Assembly (NCBI GenBank): GCA_020634495.1
Contig: JACKBR010000032.1
Span: 1-54,789, forward strand
Source: Ardenticatenaceae bacterium
Lineage (GTDB): Bacteria > Chloroflexota > Anaerolineae > Promineifilales > Promineifilaceae
Length of the DNA stretch: 54,789 bases
Direction of reading: 5' to 3'
Shown: positions 44,025-52,753 of the stretch, in pieces
Numbering within the stretch: the stretch's first letter is position 1
Layout: each line of letters starts with the position of its first letter
Notes under the pieces: model-generated
The model's input: the letters and a program-made list of their open reading frames with translations, nothing else
Told to the model about the DNA's origin: nothing
The model's database searches: none
Translations under genes and position numbers: made by a program

Positions 44025-45198
44025 TATTTCCTCCCATTATCAAAAAGCGGTCATTGAAAATGTTCGCTTTTGGCAGCGGCGAATATTTGACGACAAGATG
44101 GCCATCGATCAGTGGCGGCCTCAGCATGAGGCAGTTTGGCAAGCCGTAGAAGCTGGCCTCAGCTATGCGGCGGCTCAGGCTGAAGCGGCAGCGTTTGCCG
44201 TAGCCCTCTTGCCCACCATCGAGCGGTGGGGCGTTTGGCCAGACTGGCTGCTGCTGATAGATAAAGCCCTGGCACTTACACTCACCCCCAATCTGCAAAT
44301 TCGGCTGCGCTTGACCCAGGGGCAGCTTTATCTATTCAATCGAAACTTTAATGACGCCATTTCTTTGCTGGAAACCGCCCTGGTTCAGGCTGGCCAATAT
44401 CAGAACCAAGAACTGATTACCCTGGCCCATTATTATTTGACCAACGCCTATTTAGGTGACAAGGCATATGCCAAAGCGCGCGACCACGCGGCAAAAGCCC
44501 TCGATCTGCTTACGCCAAATCAGTTAGAAATTCAAGCCGCACTCTATAATTCCTTGGGATTAATCGAACGAGAAACCGGTAAATTTGCCGCAAGCGAAGC
44601 GTGGTTTCAACAAGCGCTGGCGCTTTGGGAAGCATTAGACAAGCCTACCCAGCTCGCCCGCTCTTGTTTGAATTTAAGCGTCGTTTATCAAGAACAGCGC
44701 CGTTGGGCCAAGGCAAAAGCATGTTATGAGCAGGCCAACGTGGCGTTGGATTCTACTGACAGTGTGGTGGATAAGCTAAAAGCGCTAAATGAGCTTGGGA
44801 CATTGCAATACATGACAGATGATCTCCCCGCCGCTGTAAAAACCTTTCGCCAGGGGGTGGTGGCCGCCAGTCAGCTGCAAGGAATGTATCATTTACGCGG
44901 CTCATTGACGCATAATTTAGGGAATGCCTTGCTGGCAATGGGGCACTGGATTGAAGCCAGGGGATTTTTGGAGAAAAGCATAAAGCTGTGGCAACAGGCC
45001 AACGATGCGTTAGAGCGAGCCAACAGCATCGGAACCCTGGCAGAGCTTTTTGAAGCCCAAGAGGAATGGGCTTTGGCGGCTTTTACCTATGGGCAGGCGC
45101 TTGAATTACTCGGTTCCTACCCAGATCATCCCTGGGCGCAGAAGCTTAATGCCCAATTCGAGGCGGCGCAGGCAAGATGTGCCGTTTTGGCTGGTTGA
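44011..45198 (+). CDS. TPR-repeat partner of the STAND ATPase
   Basis: 395 residues. At least six TPR-like helical pairs run from about 90 to the end (e.g. HYYLTNAYLGDKAYAKARDH, LYNSLGLIERETGKFAASEA, CLNLSVVYQEQRRWAKAKA). The first 85 residues are a helical head. It begins inside the end of the ATPase gene (ATG-ATG at 44011), so translation is coupled. It likely senses or binds a partner for the ATPase. Its end is followed by an intergenic stretch with a small convergent gene. Confidence 0.82.
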   Translation: MMSFDISSHYQKAVIENVRFWQRRIFDDKMAIDQWRPQHEAVWQAVEAGLSYAAAQAEAAAFAVALLPTIERWGVWPDWLLLIDKALALTLTPNLQIRLRLTQGQLYLFNRNFNDAISLLETALVQAGQYQNQELITLAHYYLTNAYLGDKAYAKARDHAAKALDLLTPNQLEIQAALYNSLGLIERETGKFAASEAWFQQALALWEALDKPTQLARSCLNLSVVYQEQRRWAKAKACYEQANVALDSTDSVVDKLKALNELGTLQYMTDDLPAAVKTFRQGVVAASQLQGMYHLRGSLTHNLGNALLAMGHWIEARGFLEKSIKLWQQANDALERANSIGTLAELFEAQEEWALAAFTYGQALELLGSYPDHPWAQKLNAQFEAAQARCAVLAG

Positions 45199-45231
45199 GC
45201 TAAAACGGCACATCCTGGCCAAAAACATGGC

Positions 45232-45372
45232 CTACGCCCCGACAGTACAGGTTGAGGTTTGGTGTGAGCAATCCCCTTGAGTTGTAGGCGGCGCTAACGG
45301 AGACAAGAAGGCAAGCAACAATCCCAAACCAACGGCTAAATGAACCAGTTTATGCTGAATTTTTAACGACAT
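45232..45372 (-). CDS. 46-residue exported peptide with two cysteines
   Basis: A short frame. It has a basic head (Lys4, Lys8), a hydrophobic core about 12-27 (LAVGLGLLLAFLSPLA), then a short hydrophilic end with Cys35 and Cys42. The ribosome site GGAGG is six bases before the ATG, and a hairpin (45379-45396) covers it. It converges on the TPR gene with 33 bases between. I recognise no family. It could be a secreted peptide or a small membrane protein. Coding support is the ribosome site and the signal-like sequence only. Confidence 0.5.
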   Translation of the reverse strand: MSLKIQHKLVHLAVGLGLLLAFLSPLAPPTTQGDCSHQTSTCTVGA

Positions 45373-45378
45373 CCGATA

Positions 45379-45396
45379 CCTCCATCAAGTTGGAGG
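45379..45396 (-). promoter_or_regulatory. Hairpin sequestering the ribosome site of the small peptide
   Basis: CCTCCA pairs with TGGAGG around ACTTGA on the minus strand, hiding the GGAGG that precedes the ATG at 45372. This would repress translation unless opened. Confidence 0.5.
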
Positions 45397-45612
45397 CTCA
45401 CGTGTCAGGCGCGCCCAGGGTTGTCCCTCTTCATGAAGTCCACAAGAGCCTGGAAACAATACTTTTGGCATGCTTTTTCAGCGTACAGGTTAGGGGGGCT
45501 GAACGCCTGGGAATTTCCCTGAAAAAGCTCTGAATTTTCTTCTGAATATTGCAAAAGGTGGGGGTTAACTCAGCAGAAGCAACCTGCCAGGAGAGGTTTT
45601 CTTGGGGCGGCA
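45397..45612. other. Intergenic stretch without a gene I can support
   Basis: About 215 bases between the leader of the small peptide and the cox terminators. It holds one GGCGCGCC palindrome near 45409. Frames of about 60 codons here have no ribosome site or recognisable sequence. I see nothing else. Confidence 0.4.
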
Positions 45613-45644
45613 CAAAAAAACCGGTTGGTGCAAAACCAACCGGT
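45613..45644 (-). terminator. Terminator of the cox operon, second of two
   Basis: ACCGGTTGGT and ACCAACCGGT form a 10-bp stem with a five-base loop, followed on the minus strand by seven T. Confidence 0.85.
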
Positions 45645-45670
45645 CATATGAAAAAAATCGTAGAGACAAT

Positions 45671-45696
45671 AAAAACGCTGAGTTCTTAGCGTTTTT
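45671..45696 (-). terminator. Terminator of the cox operon, first of two
   Basis: AAAAACGCT and AGCGTTTTT form a 9-bp stem around GAGTTCTT. It lies 12 bases after the coxM stop. Confidence 0.8.
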
Positions 45697-45707
45697 CTAT
45701 GACAAGA

Positions 45708-46562
45708 TTACGTGGCGCGGGAAACGGCCGTTTCCAAAGCCCGCCGTACAAAAACAGGAGCCATCTGCCGACGATATTCAGCGCTGGCATGGATGTCACC
45801 CATCACCTCATCGCCCAGATCGTCGGCAATGGCCGCAGCGGCCGCCGCAATCGTGTCATCACTAACCGAATTGCCAACCAGAGCCGCTTCCACCGCATTG
45901 GCGCGGGTTGCTTTTGGCGTTAGGCCACCGACGGCCACACCGGCCTTGCGGAACTTGCCGTGGTCAATGGTTACCGTTGCTGCTGCGCCCACCATGGCGT
46001 AACGCGAGGCCGGATTGAACAATTTCTTGTAGGCAGAGCCAGTATTCGGCCGTTCATCAAACACAGCCAAACCAATCAACAACTCATCATCCTGCAAGGC
46101 TGTTTCAAACAGATCGACAAAGAAATCGTCCGCCAGCACATTGCGCTCACCATTGGGGCCAGCAATACGGAACTGGGCACGCAGCGCCATCAGCACCGTC
46201 GGCAGATCGGATGCCGGGTCTGCATGGGCCACATTGCCCCCTACCGTGCCTCGGTTGCGCACTTGCGGATCGCCAATCTTGCCTGCGGCTTCGCTAAGCG
46301 CTGTGGGCAGTCCGTCTGCGGCAGCCACCATTGCGTGGGTTGTCAGGGAGCCAATGTAATGCACGTGCCCTCGCTTCCAGATGCCCTTCAAAAAGTCGAT
46401 ACGGCCGATGTCAATCACCGTTCCCGGATCAGCCAGCCGTAAATTCATCACTGGGATGAGGCTGTGGCCGCCGGCCAGAAACTTACCATCATGTTCCTTC
46501 TTCAGGGCCAATGCCTCGCGTACGGAATCGGCCCGGTAATAATCAAATTTTGGCGGATACAT
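45708..46562 (-). CDS. coxM: Molybdenum hydroxylase FAD subunit (CoxM-like)
   Basis: 284 residues, the FAD-binding medium subunit. The FAD motifs AGGHSLIPVMNLRLADP (about 31-47) and TVGGNVAHADP are intact. In the holoenzyme it passes electrons from the iron-sulphur subunit to quinone. It overlaps the coxL stop by one base (TAATG) with GAGGT before it, and is the last gene of the operon. Confidence 0.93.
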   Translation of the reverse strand: MYPPKFDYYRADSVREALALKKEHDGKFLAGGHSLIPVMNLRLADPGTVIDIGRIDFLKGIWKRGHVHYIGSLTTHAMVAAADGLPTALSEAAGKIGDPQVRNRGTVGGNVAHADPASDLPTVLMALRAQFRIAGPNGERNVLADDFFVDLFETALQDDELLIGLAVFDERPNTGSAYKKLFNPASRYAMVGAAATVTIDHGKFRKAGVAVGGLTPKATRANAVEAALVGNSVSDDTIAAAAAAIADDLGDEVMGDIHASAEYRRQMAPVFVRRALETAVSRAT

Positions 46563-48928
46563 TAGTGACCTCCTCCATTGCTTGCGGCGGCAATGGCTGT
46601 GTGAATCTTTTGGGCAGTTAAGGGCATATCCAGGTGGCGAATGCCAAGGGGAGCCAGCGCGTCCATGACGGCATTTGCCATGGTGACGGTAGAGGCAATG
46701 GTACCCATTTCACCAGCGCCTTTTACCCCCAATGGGTTATGCGGAGATGGCGTTTCCGTACGGCCCACTTTGCTGAAGACAAAGCCGTCGGCACGCGGCA
46801 TGGCATAATCTAGCAGTGAGCCAGCGAGTAGCTGGCCATTGTCGTCGTAAACGCCATGTTCCCACAGGGCTTGCCCAATGCCTTGGGCAATGCCGCCTAA
46901 GATTTGTCCTTCGACAATCATCGGGTTAATCACCTTGCCAACATCGTCTACGGCCGTATACTTCTTCACCGCAACCTCACCTGTATCTTTGTCTACCTCC
47001 ACCAGGGCAATGTGCGCGCTGTTGGGGAACGTAAAGTTGCCAGGATCATAAAAAGAGGTTTCCTCTAATCCAGGTTCCATGCCTTCAGGCATATTGTTGG
47101 CCAGGGTCAGAGCAAAAGCCAATTCGCCAAAGCCTTTCGCCTTGTCTGGTGACCCCTTGACATAGATTTGACCCGTTTCCCGATCATAGACCATATCTTC
47201 AACGGCCGCTTCCAGTTGATGAGCTGCCAGGCGCGTCAACTTATCCCGAATCTTTTGCGCACTTAAAACCAGGGCGCTGCCACCAATAGAAGCACTCCGG
47301 CTGCCATACGTACCGATGCCATAAGGCGTACGCTCCGTATCGCCATGAATGATCTCCACATCCTCTGGCGCAATGCCTAGCTCATCAGCCACAATTTGGG
47401 CAAACGTCGTCTCATGCCCCTGGCCATGAGAGTGAGAACCCGTGAGCACAGTGACCTTGCCGGTTGGGTGAACCCGAATCACACCACTTTCGTAAAGGCC
47501 AATGGCAGCGCCTAAACTTGTAACCAGAGGGGATGGGCCAGGCCCGCTGGCCTCGATACAGCCGCTGACGCCGATACCAACTAACCGGCCTGCCTGGCGG
47601 GCTGCGTCACGTTCCTTCACCAAATCAGCATAGCTGGCCAGCTCTTCTGCCTTGTTAAACAAACCTTCATAGTTACCACTGTCGTAAAGCATGGCAACTG
47701 GTGTTTGGTAAGGAAACTCATCGATGCCAATGAAGTTTTTGCGCCGAAGCTCAATGGGATCCATACCAAGCTCGTGGGCGGCAATATCAACCAGCCGCTC
47801 AAGCAAATAGGCAGCCTCTGGCCTGCCAGCCCCGCGATAAGCATCAACAGGCACCGTGTTGGTCATCGTGCCATAGCTTTCGCCAAAAATGGCAGGAATC
47901 TTGTACAGTCCAGAAAAGAGACAAACGTAAAAGGCTGTGGGAATTAAGGGAGCAAAGGTAGAGAGGTAAGCGCCCATATTGGCCCAATTAGTAACATAAA
48001 GGCCAGTAATGGTGCCGTCGTTTTTAAGCGCAAGTTTAGCCGTTGTAATGTGATCACGGCCGTGGGCATCCGTTACAAATGCTTCACTCCGCGTGGCTAC
48101 CCATTTCGCTGGCCGACCCACGGTGCGAGCCACCCAGGGCACAATGACCTCTTCCGGGTAATGGAAAATCTTGCTACCAAAACCACCCCCCACATCAGGA
48201 GAAATGACGCGCAGCTTTTGCTCTGGAATGCCTAAAGTAAAGGCCCCCAGCAGCAGGCGGATGGTATGTGGGTTCTGGCTGGTGGTCCAGACAGTCATGT
48301 TTTCCATAAAGGCATCCCATTGGGCAGCGCAGGCACGAGGTTCCATTGCATTTGGAATGAGACGCTGGTTTGTAAAATCCAACGCCACCACATGATCTGC
48401 GTCTGAGACGGCCTTGGCGGCTGCGTCTTTATCGCCCAAAGCCCAATGAAAGGTTTGGTTGTTGGGCACGTCGTCGTGCAGTTGAGGCGCTCCAGCGTCC
48501 AGAGCCTTTTTGGCATCAACAACGGCTGGCAGCGGCTCGTAATCGACCTCGATCAAATCTAAAGCATCGTAGGCAATGTAAGGGGATTCAGCGACGACGG
48601 CGACCACACCATCCCCAACGTGGCGCACCTTATCAATTGCGAGTGCATGATGAGGCGGTGTGAGGGTATCTGGGGGAACGTAGCCACAGGGAATTGAACC
48701 CACGCCGCTATCTGCTAAATCCTGGCCGGTAAAAACGGCTACGACGCCATCTAAAGCGGCGGCGGCAGAGGTGTTGATGCTGTTGATTTTTGCGTGGGCG
48801 TGGGGGCTGCGTTTAATTGCGACATGTACCATATTGGGAAGGGACAGGTTGGCGACATATCTGCCCTGGCCTTGAATAAAGCGAGGGTCTTCTACACGTT
48901 TCATGCTTTTGCCAACGTATTTGTTCAT
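46562..48928 (-). CDS. coxL: Molybdenum hydroxylase large subunit, form II CO-dehydrogenase-like
   Basis: 788 residues, the molybdopterin subunit. The active-site loop reads AYRGAGRPEA, the form II signature; the CO-oxidising form I loop AYxCSFR is absent. The catalytic Glu is in VKGAGEMGT near the end, and the cofactor-binding GGGFG and GQGHET motifs are present. So the true substrate may be an aldehyde, a purine or another heterocycle rather than CO. It overlaps coxS by one base (TGATG). It has no Tat signal, as usual for this family. Confidence 0.93.
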   Translation of the reverse strand: MNKYVGKSMKRVEDPRFIQGQGRYVANLSLPNMVHVAIKRSPHAHAKINSINTSAAAALDGVVAVFTGQDLADSGVGSIPCGYVPPDTLTPPHHALAIDKVRHVGDGVVAVVAESPYIAYDALDLIEVDYEPLPAVVDAKKALDAGAPQLHDDVPNNQTFHWALGDKDAAAKAVSDADHVVALDFTNQRLIPNAMEPRACAAQWDAFMENMTVWTTSQNPHTIRLLLGAFTLGIPEQKLRVISPDVGGGFGSKIFHYPEEVIVPWVARTVGRPAKWVATRSEAFVTDAHGRDHITTAKLALKNDGTITGLYVTNWANMGAYLSTFAPLIPTAFYVCLFSGLYKIPAIFGESYGTMTNTVPVDAYRGAGRPEAAYLLERLVDIAAHELGMDPIELRRKNFIGIDEFPYQTPVAMLYDSGNYEGLFNKAEELASYADLVKERDAARQAGRLVGIGVSGCIEASGPGPSPLVTSLGAAIGLYESGVIRVHPTGKVTVLTGSHSHGQGHETTFAQIVADELGIAPEDVEIIHGDTERTPYGIGTYGSRSASIGGSALVLSAQKIRDKLTRLAAHQLEAAVEDMVYDRETGQIYVKGSPDKAKGFGELAFALTLANNMPEGMEPGLEETSFYDPGNFTFPNSAHIALVEVDKDTGEVAVKKYTAVDDVGKVINPMIVEGQILGGIAQGIGQALWEHGVYDDNGQLLAGSLLDYAMPRADGFVFSKVGRTETPSPHNPLGVKGAGEMGTIASTVTMANAVMDALAPLGIRHLDMPLTAQKIHTAIAAASNGGGH

Positions 48929-49398
48929 CAGTCACCTCCACTCATTGGTTTTGTCGCACTTAAAACGGATTTGACAATGTTATCGTAACCGGTACAGCGA
49001 CAAATGTTACCTTCAAGTCCATGTCTTACTTCTTCTTCTGTAATATGGGGGTTGTTTTCAACAAGTTTGGTGGCGGCCATGATCATGCCTGGGGTGCAGT
49101 AGCCACATTGGAGTCCGTGATTATCCCAGAAGGCTTGCTGCATGGGGTGCAGCTTGCCGTTTGTTGCCAGGCCTTCGATGGTGGTAATTTCAGCGCCATC
49201 AGCTTGTACGGCCAGGGTGGCACATGATTTAATGGCCACGCCATTCATGTGAATGGTGCAGGCACCGCATTGGCTGGTGTCGCAGCCGATGTTGGTACCG
49301 GTAAGGCCGAGATGATCGCGCAGGAAATGAACGAGGAGGGTGCGCGGTTCAACCTCTCGTTCTACTAACTTTCCATTTACGGTTACGCTAACTTTCAT
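48928..49398 (-). CDS. coxS: Molybdenum hydroxylase iron-sulphur subunit (CoxS-like)
   Basis: 156 residues with two 2Fe-2S clusters: CDTSQCGAC (plant-type) and CGYC...CRC TGY. It carries electrons from the Mo subunit to FAD. The ATG at 49398 has AAGGAG about nine bases before it; an upstream in-frame start adds 28 residues with no support. It is the first gene of the S-L-M order. A 166-base gap with a small hairpin (49494-49515) separates it from coxG. Confidence 0.94.
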   Translation of the reverse strand: MKVSVTVNGKLVEREVEPRTLLVHFLRDHLGLTGTNIGCDTSQCGACTIHMNGVAIKSCATLAVQADGAEITTIEGLATNGKLHPMQQAFWDNHGLQCGYCTPGMIMAATKLVENNPHITEEEVRHGLEGNICRCTGYDNIVKSVLSATKPMSGGD

Positions 49399-49564
49399 AG
49401 AGCCCGTCTCCTTCCTGGTATGGATGGCGCATGGGGTACGCCGTTGATAAGGTGCGAGGTAGGTAAACGGCCGTATCGCCATTTACACTCGTTTTGCTGC
49501 TAAAACTTGCAGCAAGGGGTAAAACGCTAAATTAATTATTCTGCTCTACTTTCTTTCTGATTCA

Positions 49565-50254
49565 TTACCTCCTTTTTTCTATTGCGTCTGCTACTTTTTG
49601 GGCCACCTTGTCTGCCCACCAGTTGCTGATGAGGCGAGCAAGCATAAGTGCGCCCAAAAACATAAGGCCAATTTTAATAAGATTGTCCCGTTGCTCTGGG
49701 GCCAGGTATTCCTCAACGAGATTCTTGGCAACCCCTGCGGCAAATTGCGCTTGTGAGGGAGGCGTAGGTTGCGGAATAGCATCCATGCCCAGTTCATCGC
49801 TGGCGTCAGCCATCATGCGGGCCTGAACCTGCTGGCCCAGCCCTTCCAGGCTTTGCCGGATGATGGCGTTGGCCGACGTGTCTAGCAGCCGCTGCCCCAC
49901 GCTGGCCAGTCGGCCACCTACCTGCGCATCGCCACTGTAATGCAGGGTGGTCATATCGCCATCGGCTTCCAGGCGCAGGGAACCGTTGCCTTTTACATAG
50001 CCAGGTGCGCCTTTGCCATTCACAATAATTGTGTAGCCCTCTGGGCTGGTAATGTTGGCCAGGGTAACGTCTCCTTGGAACTTGCCCTGTACGGGGCCAA
50101 CTTTTATTTTGAGAATGCCATGATATTGATTTTCGCCAACAGCTTCTAGGGTTTCGCAGCCGGGCATGACATTGGCCAATGTGTTTGGGTCAAGCAACAT
50201 GGGCCAAAGGACATCGCGAGGTGCTGCAAAAGGGTAGCTACCTTCGATTTTCAT
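49565..50254 (-). CDS. coxG: CoxG-family SRPBCC protein with C-terminal membrane anchor
   Basis: 229 residues. Residues about 1-145 form the SRPBCC pocket (GSYPFAAPRDVLWPMLLDP, VMPGCETLE, GKGAPGYVKGNGSL). A Pro-rich link leads to a hydrophobic anchor (IGLMFLGALMLARLISNWW). In Oligotropha-type systems CoxG recruits the dehydrogenase to the membrane. AGGAG lies about nine bases before the ATG. It is upstream of coxS on the same strand. Confidence 0.9.
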   Translation of the reverse strand: MKIEGSYPFAAPRDVLWPMLLDPNTLANVMPGCETLEAVGENQYHGILKIKVGPVQGKFQGDVTLANITSPEGYTIIVNGKGAPGYVKGNGSLRLEADGDMTTLHYSGDAQVGGRLASVGQRLLDTSANAIIRQSLEGLGQQVQARMMADASDELGMDAIPQPTPPSQAQFAAGVAKNLVEEYLAPEQRDNLIKIGLMFLGALMLARLISNWWADKVAQKVADAIEKRR

Positions 50255-50423
50255 TGTTTGTTCTCCTACTGGATTGTTGAGATTTTCTCTTCTGTATGTT
50301 GTTTGCGTAAGGTCTCAATTTTGGTGCGATGCTTTAGAAGGGCCAAATCCCACACGGTTGTGAAAAATATCTAAACAAAGTGAGGATTATTAGTATAAGT
50401 TTTACCTAATGTGGGGCGCGATG

Positions 50424-50864
50424 TCAAACGGCTTCTGCATTTGATTTTAGGCAGCGAAAGAAGCTATCGATGAGTCGGGGAGCGGCGGTATGGATCATTT
50501 GCCCCAGCAGTTTGTTGGGGGGGGTCAGTTGGGCAGAAAAGGCGAGGTTTGTTTGATTGGAGCTGGCGGGGCTAAGGTGAAAATCCCCTTGGAGGGGGAT
50601 GGTGGTGCGGCCCATTTGGGCCTGGGCGTGCCATTGCAAGTGGGTTGGGGGGGTCACGGTTTCCCAGGTGAGTAACATGGGGATGAGGATGGTGTTACGG
50701 CCGTTGCCCCAGGCCAGGTGTAGTTGGAATTGGATATTTTCTGTTTCTAATGCGGCCCAACCGGTGAGGCGCGGGGTACACTGGCTCACCAGGATTGGGG
50801 TAGTGAGTGTGTGCCAAACGGCCGTTTGCGCGGCAGCAAAGGCAACGGTTCCCCGAAATTCCAT
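50424..50864 (-). CDS. CoxG-like SRPBCC protein without an anchor
   Basis: 146 residues. EFRGTVAFAAAQTAVWHTL starts a shorter SRPBCC domain related to CoxG; the second half is diverged and there is no membrane tail. It follows the DUF1997 gene by one base, so the two are one unit with the PhaR-like gene. It might bind the same lipid-like or quinone ligand as CoxG. Confidence 0.72.
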   Translation of the reverse strand: MEFRGTVAFAAAQTAVWHTLTTPILVSQCTPRLTGWAALETENIQFQLHLAWGNGRNTILIPMLLTWETVTPPTHLQWHAQAQMGRTTIPLQGDFHLSPASSNQTNLAFSAQLTPPNKLLGQMIHTAAPRLIDSFFRCLKSNAEAV

Positions 50865-50865
50865 G

Positions 50866-51426
50866 CTATTTGCTCACAGCCTGGTTAGCGGCTTCCCATT
50901 CTGGAAACGCGGCCATCGATTGTTGAATAAACCCGTCGGCAATTTCTCGTATTCGTTCATCCGTGATGCTTTGGGCAATTCGTTTGACCACTCGTTTAGG
51001 CATAAGGCGCATGCCAAACGGCCGTTCCAGGTCTGCCTTCAGGCGAATGGTGTACTCAATGCGGGTTTGGCTGCCTAAATCAAAAAATTGGGTGTCGATG
51101 GCAAACAGGCCGCTGCCGGTTGCCTGGCGTACCGAGGCTTCCGTTTGAATCGGAGCGGCCGATTCAATATTTACCGGATACACCTGGAGCAGCAATTTGC
51201 CCCAATCCACATGGCACTCTAAATCTGAGTAAATCTGGATAGTGTAAGCGCCCAGTTCCACCGTTTCATACAACATGCGAATTTGGTTTTGCGAGTAAGT
51301 GTGAACCAAGGTGATGTGGGGCAAAAATTCAGCGACACGAATGATGTCACTGTAGTAAGTCAGCGCAGTTTGGGCAACCGCGGGAAAAACAAACGCTCTT
51401 TTAATTGAGCCGGTAAGATTAATCAT
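50866..51426 (-). CDS. DUF1997-family protein
   Basis: 186 residues. The pattern AVAQTALTYYSDIIRVAEFLP near the start and the mid-protein IESAAPIQTEASVRQ match DUF1997, a START/SRPBCC-like fold mostly described from cyanobacteria and plastids, with unknown role. It follows the PhaR-like gene by 16 bases. With two CoxG-type genes beside it, the region carries three SRPBCC proteins in a row. Confidence 0.72.
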   Translation of the reverse strand: MINLTGSIKRAFVFPAVAQTALTYYSDIIRVAEFLPHITLVHTYSQNQIRMLYETVELGAYTIQIYSDLECHVDWGKLLLQVYPVNIESAAPIQTEASVRQATGSGLFAIDTQFFDLGSQTRIEYTIRLKADLERPFGMRLMPKRVVKRIAQSITDERIREIADGFIQQSMAAFPEWEAANQAVSK

Positions 51427-51442
51427 ACAGGTGGGTTAGCGG

Positions 51443-52015
51443 TTATTGCTCGTTGCTGTTTGGCTCTTGGTCACTAATTAAGGAATCGATTTTAGCCGAT
51501 AAGGATTCTATTTGGTCAGTCAACTCCTCGACTTCTTCGCGGGATGGAATGCCACGTACAGACAACAAACGCTCCAATCGCTGCTGCCCAGAAAATAGGG
51601 ATCGATTTTTTTCTTGCCCGGCGGCGATGAGTTTTTCACTAATAGAAATTGCTTCATCCCTGGCCATTTCTCCGCGCTCAACCAGGGTTTGCAGCCGATT
51701 TTCAATTTCTTCATCGACATGCTTTAGGAGTTCTAACGGAGAATTTAGATTGCGACGTAAGGTGTTTAGCGTGTCGCCCCCTGCACGAACCAAACCGGTT
51801 AGAACTGATTTAGGCAAAAAGCCACTGTGTCGTTTTTCTTGTTCAAAGATAATTTGGGTGAGGGTAACGGCCGTTAAATCTTCATCTGTGGTGTGATCAA
51901 CCACCTGTACTTCAGCCCCCTCCCGGATGAGCTCGGCAATGCCGTCTAGAGTGATGTACCGTTTGGCTTCGGTATCGTACAGCTTCCGGTTAGGATAACG
52001 TTTGATAATGGGCAT
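51443..52015 (-). CDS. PHA-accumulation regulator (PhaR-like)
   Basis: 190 residues. The N-terminal [17 protein letters not shown] is the PHB/PHA regulator DNA-binding signature. Residues about 60-110 are the second regulator domain, and the rest is a coiled coil like a phasin. PhaR binds polymer granules and represses phasin and its own gene when free. A CAGTGCGTCAT motif lies about 96 bases upstream of the ATG, and again twice before the phasin gene. It is followed by the DUF1997 and SRPBCC genes in the same direction. Confidence 0.85.
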   Translation of the reverse strand: MPIIKRYPNRKLYDTEAKRYITLDGIAELIREGAEVQVVDHTTDEDLTAVTLTQIIFEQEKRHSGFLPKSVLTGLVRAGGDTLNTLRRNLNSPLELLKHVDEEIENRLQTLVERGEMARDEAISISEKLIAAGQEKNRSLFSGQQRLERLLSVRGIPSREEVEELTDQIESLSAKIDSLISDQEPNSNEQ

Positions 52016-52110
52016 AGTGGCTCATTCCTTGCATACGGCTTGTGCTTATTTAAGAACGCGACAATGGTTGCTAAAACTGTCGCAGGGCTGCTGATTGCGG
52101 CTCAATGATT

Positions 52111-52121
52111 CAGTGCGTCAT
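52111..52121. promoter_or_regulatory. CAGTGCGTCAT motif, PhaR-like gene copy
   Basis: An 11-base word that recurs at 53243-53253 and, inverted with one mismatch, at 53212-53222. It is a candidate PhaR operator. Confidence 0.5.
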
Positions 52122-52210
52122 CAGAAATTATAGGCGTGATTGTGGGATATGCAACAAGGAGAGGTGCAGCCAAACGGCCGTTCCTCTCCCAAAATTGACT
52201 CGTTATTCAA

Positions 52211-52604
52211 TTAAGAAAGCAGACGTTGCTTTACTTCTTTCTTTCAGCGTGTCAATCTTTTGGTGAGCTCAGCAACCTTGTTGCTCAACGCTGCTCAATG
52301 TCTGACTTGGTTGGAATGTTCATCCGGAAGTTAAGCAGCCTTCCATGCGCTTTTCCAGCTCATCGCTTCCAGACGCGCTTGCCGCTTTCCTTGGAAGCGC
52401 TTTTTACGGTTTTCTGCGAGGTGCGTTTGTAAAGAACGGCCGTCCTTTCAGCAATCTCGCACTTTCAACCAGCTTATTGACAACTTCTCAGTTTCATCCT
52501 GAGCCATGCTTAGCGCCAACACCCATAAAGCACCCGACAATTCCTTCTACAAAGGTTGATAGCTTCCTTCATTGCTTCTTCTTCACATTAATTTTTTCAG
52601 CCAT
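52211..52604 (-). pseudogene. Phasin gene broken by several frameshifts
   Basis: The minus strand opens with MAEKIN like the intact neighbour, preceded by GAGGT. Phasin-like peptides then appear in different frames: VEGIVGCFMGVGA, MAQDETEK, VNKLVES, EIAERTAVLYKRTSQKTV, DELEKRMEG and MNIPTKSDIE, ending ELTK and IDTLKE. I count at least six single-base shifts, so no full product can be made. Either decay or a run of sequencing errors explains it. It lies 150 bases from a second, less damaged phasin. Confidence 0.75.
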
Positions 52605-52670
52605 TTTTTTACCTCATTTGCCTTTCGATTAACTGCCCAATGATTATCCCGCATTACTTTTGGCATAACG

Positions 52671-52697
52671 CGGGTAGATGATTGTCTCACCTACCCG
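52671..52697 (-). terminator. Hairpin after the phasin gene
   Basis: CGGGTAG pairs with CTACCCG around 13 bases, between the two phasin genes. No T-run is present. Confidence 0.4.
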
Positions 52698-52753
52698 TCC
52701 TATCTACAAATGCTCAAATCCCCTAGAGATGGTGGTAATGCACGGGCCTTAAC

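Noticed and set aside
45397..45470. Riboswitch in the leader of the small peptide
   Set aside because: Only a short SD-covering hairpin and a GGCGCGCC palindrome are seen; no known riboswitch core could be matched by eye.
46562..48928. True CO dehydrogenase (form I)
   Set aside because: The active-site loop is AYRGAGR, not AYxCSFR, so I call it form II-like only.
51836..52200. Phage or transposon scar explaining the phasin damage
   Set aside because: No transposase frame, terminal inverted repeat or target duplication is visible around 52000-53200.
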